Positions 21,800-23,810 of a stretch of DNA of 23,810 nucleotides are shown piece after piece. Made by a program: the position numbers and the translations under genes. Within the stretch, counting starts at the first letter, position 1. Every line of letters begins with the position of its first letter. The DNA is taken from the IMG/VR virus record IMGVR_UViG_3300025127_000281, positions 1 through 23,810 of that record; one strand, 5' to 3'. The notes beneath the pieces were generated by a model, which ran no database searches, was not told where the DNA came from, and saw nothing but the letters and a program-made list of their open reading frames with translations. Source of the DNA: a virus.

Positions 21800-22124
21800 T
21801 TTTTTCGACTCAGAAATAGTGAAAGAAGCATTGGATGAAATCCAAAGTTTACAAAGTTCTTTGTATAAAAACGTATTCATGTTCGAAAGCATGGATTCGG
21901 AAGAAAAAGAAGAACACATTGATAAATTATCTGAACTTTTAGATAAACAAAGAATTATGTACGCTCGTCTATCACTCTCAGATGACCCTGTTGCAACCAA
22001 AATGAAAGAACATCTGCAACAATCTATAGCTTTGATGGGATTCCCACCAGAAACTGATATGTTGGTTTTGTTTGACGGTATGAAGAAAACGATTGAAAAA
22101 TTGAGGGGTATGAAAGGAGCATAA
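21792..22124 (+). CDS. DUF1825-like protein
   Basis: A 110-aa helical protein. SNFFDSEIVKEALDEIQSLQ, EEKEEHIDKLSELLDKQRIMYARLSLSDDP and the closing MGFPPETDMLVLFDGMKKTIEKL match the layout of the cyanobacterial DUF1825 family (FFDSEIVQEE..., YRIFxxRxxLSDD..., ...MxxTLExM). The family is mostly found in cyanobacteria and their phages; function is unknown. Its place between gp59 and gp32, overlapping gene 59, suggests a replication or transcription role and supports a cyanobacterial host. It is the last gene before the gp32 promoter. Confidence 0.75.
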   Translation: MSNFFDSEIVKEALDEIQSLQSSLYKNVFMFESMDSEEKEEHIDKLSELLDKQRIMYARLSLSDDPVATKMKEHLQQSIALMGFPPETDMLVLFDGMKKTIEKLRGMKGA

Positions 22125-22133
22125 ATAGTAATG

Positions 22134-22162
22134 TTGACAATATCTTAATTATCTACTATAAT
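22134..22162 (+). promoter_or_regulatory. Consensus sigma70-type promoter of gene 32
   Basis: TTGACA (22134-22139), a 17-base spacer and TATAAT (22157-22162): a perfect bacterial housekeeping promoter. It gives a leader of about 35 bases rich in A and C ending in GAGGA (22191-22195) before ATG 22203. The unstructured leader would suit autogenous control by gp32, as in T4 (inference). Confidence 0.85.
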
Positions 22163-22202
22163 CTTAGTATCTTCCAAATCTAAAAAATCCGAGGAAATCC
22201 AA

Positions 22203-23084
22203 ATGTCTTTTGCAAATTTAAAAAAGCAATCTAAATTAGGCTCTTTAACTGCAAAGTTAGTCAAAGAAGTCGAAAAAATGAATAATAACGGAACATCAGG
22301 TGATGACCGTTTATGGAAACTAGATGTTGATAAATCTGGTAATGGTTATGCAGTAATACGTTTTCTCCCATCACCCGATGGTGAAGACTTACCATTTGTA
22401 AAACTATATTCACACGCATTCCAAAGCTCTGGTGGATGGTATATTGAAAATTCACTCACCACTCTTGGGCAAAAAGATCCAGTTTCTGAGTACAATACTC
22501 AACTCTGGAATAATGGAACAGACGCAGGAAAAGAGGCTGCTCGTAAACAGAAACGTAAACTCACATACATTAGTAATATCTATGTTGTGAAAGACCCTGC
22601 TAATCCTGAGAACGAAGGTAAAGTATTCTTATATAAGTATGGTAAGAAAATCTTTGATAAACTTACTGCTGCAATGCAACCTGAGTTTGAAGACGAAGAG
22701 GCAATCGATCCATTCGATTTCTGGCAAGGTGCTAACTTTAAGTTAAAGGCAAAGAACGTTGCAGGTTATAGAAATTACGATAGTTCTGAGTTTACTGCTC
22801 AAACTCCTCTACTTGATGATGATGATGCACTTGAAGCACTATGGAAAAAACAATTCTCTCTTGCAGAGTTTGTTAATCCAGATCAGTTTAAAACTTATGA
22901 TGAGTTAAAGACTCGTCTAGATTATGTTCTTGGAAACAAGAAGTCTGTCGCACCAGTATTTGAGGAAGAAGATACTGATCGTGGAGAAGCAGAAGAGTTA
23001 GTGACTGCATCCGTAACACCATCATCCGTTAATGAAGATGATGATGATGCCTTATCTTATTTTCAAAAATTAGCTGAAGAATAA
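22203..23084 (+). CDS. 32: gp32 single-stranded DNA-binding protein
   Basis: A 293-aa homologue of T4 gp32, which coats ssDNA in replication, recombination and repair. The N-terminal cooperativity segment is FANLKKQSKL (LAST-like basic patch). The OB-fold core shows YAVIRFLPSPDGEDLPFVKLYSHAF, then WYIENSLTTLGQKDPVSEYN, VVKDPANPENEGKVFLYKYGKKIFDK and FKLKAKNVAGYRNYDSSEF. The acidic C-terminal tail (EEEDTDRGEAEEL.., NEDDDDALSYF) recruits partners such as gp59. The T4 zinc ligands are mostly gone: H71 remains, but the Cys positions read S84, D92 and S95. It has its own consensus promoter. Confidence 0.95.
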   Translation: MSFANLKKQSKLGSLTAKLVKEVEKMNNNGTSGDDRLWKLDVDKSGNGYAVIRFLPSPDGEDLPFVKLYSHAFQSSGGWYIENSLTTLGQKDPVSEYNTQLWNNGTDAGKEAARKQKRKLTYISNIYVVKDPANPENEGKVFLYKYGKKIFDKLTAAMQPEFEDEEAIDPFDFWQGANFKLKAKNVAGYRNYDSSEFTAQTPLLDDDDALEALWKKQFSLAEFVNPDQFKTYDELKTRLDYVLGNKKSVAPVFEEEDTDRGEAEELVTASVTPSSVNEDDDDALSYFQKLAEE

Positions 23085-23744
23085 TTAAGGAATAGTAACA
23101 CGAGTATTTTCTGTTCTAATTAATCTTCGATTTACAAATTGAGATGATTCTCTATAGATCATCTCATTTTTCATGTCATCCAAAAATTGACCAAGGTAAA
23201 TTGGTTTTAAAACATAGATAGTTCTTTTCTTTTCGTTTTGATCAACTTCAAAATCATAGTTTGAAATAGCTTTCACGGTTTCACTGGCAGAGGTGGTGAT
23301 AGGTGTTGAATCAAAGTAACTTACTGTAAAATCTGAATTTACAATTTTTCCTGCCGGTAAAATCAATTTTCCATTTGAATCTTTGATTTCTTTGGTGACA
23401 TGGTGATGTGTGTCATTTAATTTTTCAACACCATATTTTTTTAATGCATAGTCATACAATTCTTTACTTGTGATTGGCCATTGATCTCTTATATTTGTAA
23501 TATTCGCAGTCAAAAGAACAACATAATCATAACTAGGTCTGCCATATAGTTCATCTGCAACAGTGTCTGGTCTGGATCCATCAACAATTTGATACTTATC
23601 AAAAATTGTAAAAATATTCTGCAAGTCATCACGAATTTTCATTCGACGAAATAAATTTTTTGCTAATACATATGATGAATCTGACAATCTATCCGAAAAT
23701 GGTGATTGATATTCTAAATTTGGTAACTCTCTAAAATAACCCAT
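23085..23744 (-). CDS. 53: gp53 baseplate wedge protein
   Basis: A 219-aa protein resembling marine T4-like gp53, a baseplate wedge subunit. MGYFRELPNLEYQ is the usual start, and KYQIVDGSRPDTVADELYGRPSYDYVVLLTANI is the LysM-like segment typical of gp53, followed by WPITSKELYDYALKKYG. The C-terminal part (IYLGQFLDDMKNEMIYRESSQF) is helical. The stop codon directly abuts the gp32 stop with no spacer, so the two transcripts converge. The start overlaps the stop of the upstream minus-strand gene (TAATG), showing that a morphogenesis operon continues beyond the window. Confidence 0.9.
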   Translation of the reverse strand: MGYFRELPNLEYQSPFSDRLSDSSYVLAKNLFRRMKIRDDLQNIFTIFDKYQIVDGSRPDTVADELYGRPSYDYVVLLTANITNIRDQWPITSKELYDYALKKYGVEKLNDTHHHVTKEIKDSNGKLILPAGKIVNSDFTVSYFDSTPITTSASETVKAISNYDFEVDQNEKKRTIYVLKPIYLGQFLDDMKNEMIYRESSQFVNRRLIRTENTRVTIP

Positions 23745-23810
23745 TAGTAACCTACTCCGATTAATCCGTCGTCTGAATCATAATCTTTTTGATATATTGG
23801 ACTTATTTCA
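23744..23810 (-). CDS. C-terminal end of the gene upstream of gp53 (partial)
   Basis: On the minus strand, one frame stays open from the window edge and encodes 21 residues (EISPIYQKDYDSDDGLIGVG then Y) before a TAA that overlaps the gp53 ATG. The acidic YDSDDG followed by a glycine-rich end suggests a structural protein, but too little is present to name it. Confidence 0.65.
   Translation of the reverse strand, partial: EISPIYQKDYDSDDGLIGVGY

Overview
The window is an A+T-rich, tightly packed piece of a tailed-phage genome. It is best read as a T4-like marine myovirus infecting a picocyanobacterium (Prochlorococcus or Synechococcus). The T4 core is represented by gp33, gp59, gp32 and gp53. 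The accessory genes (ThyX, PhoH, glutaredoxin, a RecB/MGME1-like nuclease, and proteins resembling the cyanobacterial families DUF1825 and DUF4278) are typical of cyanomyoviruses. A SAR11 myovirus is the main alternative, but the two cyanobacterial-type families argue against it. No tRNA, rRNA, integrase, transposase or CRISPR array was seen.

Region 1 (1-15781) is an accessory adhesin and glycan-modification block. Two giant kelch-type repeat proteins (1003 and 1335 aa) are interleaved with two paralogous sulfotransferases, three glycosyltransferases of different folds (GT-A, GT4, GT9), two 2-oxoglutarate/Fe(II) dioxygenases, a NodU/CmcH-type carbamoyltransferase and two small phage proteins of unknown function. 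The repeat proteins contain exactly 18 and 24 blades, which linkers split into three and four groups of six, so they are probably chains of closed six-bladed beta-propellers. The GT4 gene is fused in frame to what looks like an independent phage protein with its own ribosome-binding site. The enzymes could modify the virion fibres or the host surface; the sequence does not say which.

Region 2 (15798-17305) holds glutaredoxin, a small membrane protein, a DUF6433-like protein and a small basic-tailed protein, and ends at a clear intrinsic terminator. Behind the glutaredoxin gene lies an apparent remnant of a second glutaredoxin 3' end.

Region 3 (17460-18264) is a micro-operon. It has an extended -10 promoter, four very small ORFs (67, 58, 47 and 29 aa) with repeated boundary elements, and a G7/C6 terminator.

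Region 4 (18247-22124) starts from a promoter that seems to be built into that terminator. It encodes nine mostly overlapping genes: two tiny coiled-coil-like ORFs, ThyX, an 83-aa protein, PhoH, the nuclease, gp33, gp59 and a DUF1825-like protein. Nucleotide supply, replication and late-transcription control are thus translated from one unit.

Region 5: gp32 (22203-23084) has its own perfect sigma70-type promoter. It converges, with no spacer, on minus-strand baseplate genes (gp53 and the tail end of its upstream neighbour) that run off the window.
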